Origin: Betaproteobacteria bacterium | GTDB lineage: Bacteria > Pseudomonadota > Gammaproteobacteria > Burkholderiales > Usitatibacteraceae | Length of the DNA stretch: 64,000 bases | Direction of reading: 5' to 3' | Assembly (NCBI GenBank): GCA_016709665.1 | Contig: JADJMI010000028.1 | Coordinates: 62,001-126,000, forward strand | In this document: positions 63,168 to 64,000 of the stretch, piece after piece | Layout: the number at the start of each line of letters is the position of its first letter | How positions within the stretch are numbered: the stretch's first letter is position 1 | The notes under the pieces: generated by a model | Seen by the model: the letters and a program-made list of their open reading frames with translations, nothing else | Told to the model about the DNA's origin: nothing | The model's database searches: none | Program-made: the position numbers and the translations under genes

Positions 63168-63527
63168 ATGCCTCGCGTTAAACGTGGAGTGACGGCGCGC
63201 GCGCGCCACAAGAAGGTCCTCGAGAAGGCGAAGGGGTTCCGCGGCCGCCGCGGCAACGTATTCCGTGTCGCCAAGCAGGCGGTGATGAAGGCGGGGCAGT
63301 ACGCCTACCGCGACCGCCGCGTGAAGAAGCGCGAATTCCGCCGCCTGTGGATCGCCCGCATCAATGCGGCCGCCCGCGAAGCCGGCATGACCTACAGCAA
63401 GTTCATGGCGGGCCTGAAGAAGGCCGCGATCGACATCGACCGCAAGGTCCTCGCGGACCTCGCCGTGCGGGACAAGCCGGCGTTTGGCCGGATCGTCGAG
63501 CAGGCGAAGGCGAGCCTCGGCGCCTGA
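63168..63527 (+). CDS. rplT: 50S ribosomal protein bL20
   Basis: 119 aa, the standard length. MPRVKRGVTARARHKKVLEKAKGFRGRR at the N-terminus (long basic extension that inserts into 23S rRNA) and RLWIARINAAAREAGMTYSKFM in the globular part. AAAGGAGA is 8 bp before the ATG. In E. coli this protein represses the rpmI-rplT mRNA. Followed by a terminator/attenuator-like hairpin. Confidence 0.98.
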   Translation: MPRVKRGVTARARHKKVLEKAKGFRGRRGNVFRVAKQAVMKAGQYAYRDRRVKKREFRRLWIARINAAAREAGMTYSKFMAGLKKAAIDIDRKVLADLAVRDKPAFGRIVEQAKASLGA

Positions 63528-63545
63528 CGCGGCGCTAATTGCGAC

Positions 63546-63573
63546 AAAGGGGCTTCCACCGGGAGCCCCTTTT
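63546..63573 (+). terminator. Terminator or attenuator between rplT and pheS
   Basis: Stem AAAGGGGCT / AGCCCCTTT (63546-63554 and 63564-63572), extendable by inner pairs, followed by TTTCGTTTCC. It lies 22 bp before pheS. E. coli has the pheST attenuator at the same place, so partial termination controlling pheS is plausible. Confidence 0.75.
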
Positions 63574-63594
63574 CGTTTCCGGACCTCATTCCCC

Positions 63595-64000
63595 ATGCAA
63601 GATCTCGATCGCATCGTTGCCGACGCCGAAGTCGCTTTCGGCGCCTGCGCCACCGCCCCCGACCTCGAGCAGGCCAAGGCCCGCTTCCTCGGCAAGGCCG
63701 GCGCGCTCACGGAGTTGCTCAAGGGGCTGGGCAAGCTCCCGCCCGACGAAAAGCCCCGTGCCGGGGCGGCCATCAACGAAGCCAAGACGCGCGTCGAGGC
63801 GCTGCTCGCGGCCCGGCGCGATGCCCTGCTGGCCGCGGAGCTCGAGTCGCGCCTGGCGGCGGAATCGATCGACGTGACGCTCCCGGGCCGGCGCCAGTCG
63901 GCCGGCGGCCTGCATCCGATCACGCGCGCGCAGGCGCACATCGAGCGGCTCTTCGCCTCGATGGGATTCTCCGTCGCCGACGGCCCGGAGATCGAGAACG
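63595..64000 (+). CDS. pheS: Phenylalanyl-tRNA synthetase alpha subunit (3' end beyond window)
   Basis: First 135 codons. Helical coiled-coil N-domain (about 1-90, ARFLGKAGALTELLKGLGKLPPDEKPRAGAAINEAK), then the start of the class II core with LPGRRQSAGGLHPITRAQAHIERLFASMGFSVADGPEIE. These are hallmark PheS segments. The ATG at 63595 follows the rplT-pheS hairpin. Truncated only by the window edge. Confidence 0.97.
   Translation, partial: MQDLDRIVADAEVAFGACATAPDLEQAKARFLGKAGALTELLKGLGKLPPDEKPRAGAAINEAKTRVEALLAARRDALLAAELESRLAAESIDVTLPGRRQSAGGLHPITRAQAHIERLFASMGFSVADGPEIEN

Overview
The window is a gene-dense, GC-rich chromosomal segment of a betaproteobacterium. Supporting markers are the class I PHB cluster with PhaR and a phasin, the tesA/ybbAP pair, the recJ-rpfE pair, lolCD, bamD, and thrS-infC-rpmI-rplT-pheS. 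Genus cannot be fixed from sequence alone. No phage, insertion sequence, plasmid gene or CRISPR array was seen, and no gene-free stretch exceeds 300 bases.

Layout. 1-7181: Ser/Thr kinase with a cyclic-nucleotide-binding domain (cut by the window edge), selU, tesA divergent from ybbA-ybbP, and a DMT exporter. 7182-10891: ppx divergent from ppk1 with a Pho-box-like site between them. 10896-14257: bamD divergent from rluD-pgeF, then a ZIP transporter. 14278-20804: PHB locus (phaC-phaB1, an EAL-like gene, phaB2, phasin, phaR); no phaA is present. 20813-25844: rimO, a glycine-zipper protein, and a three-gene phosphorelay (receiver, hybrid kinase, Hpt). 25871-31407: lysS, prfB with its programmed frameshift, a REP-like palindrome, recJ-rpfE. 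31468-35075: lolC-lolD, then a tandem pair of J-like membrane coiled-coil proteins lacking HPD. 35072-42952: GNAT, alkA, DUF2062, comEC, a frameshifted Aer-like chemoreceptor behind a sigma-28-like promoter, a periplasmic M20 amidohydrolase, and an exported intradiol-dioxygenase-like protein. 42941-49949: the Anbu (ancestral bacterial proteasome) cluster: transglutaminase/DUF2126 (frameshifted), Anbu peptidase, alpha-E protein, circularly permuted ATP-grasp; two copies of a large inverted-repeat element sit between its genes. 50128-59577: relA, rlmI, GNAT, tRNA-Val, a NarL-type two-component pair, an LTA-synthase-like protein, ppk2. 59600-64000: nikR and the thrS-infC-rpmI-rplT-pheS translation operon with a leader hairpin.

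Themes. Carbon and phosphate storage (PHB; polyphosphate through ppk1, ppx and ppk2) and stress signalling (RelA) recur. The least understood parts are the Anbu cluster with its inverted-repeat elements and the duplicated HPD-less J-like genes. Two single-base frameshifts (chemoreceptor, DUF2126) may be real mutations or assembly errors.
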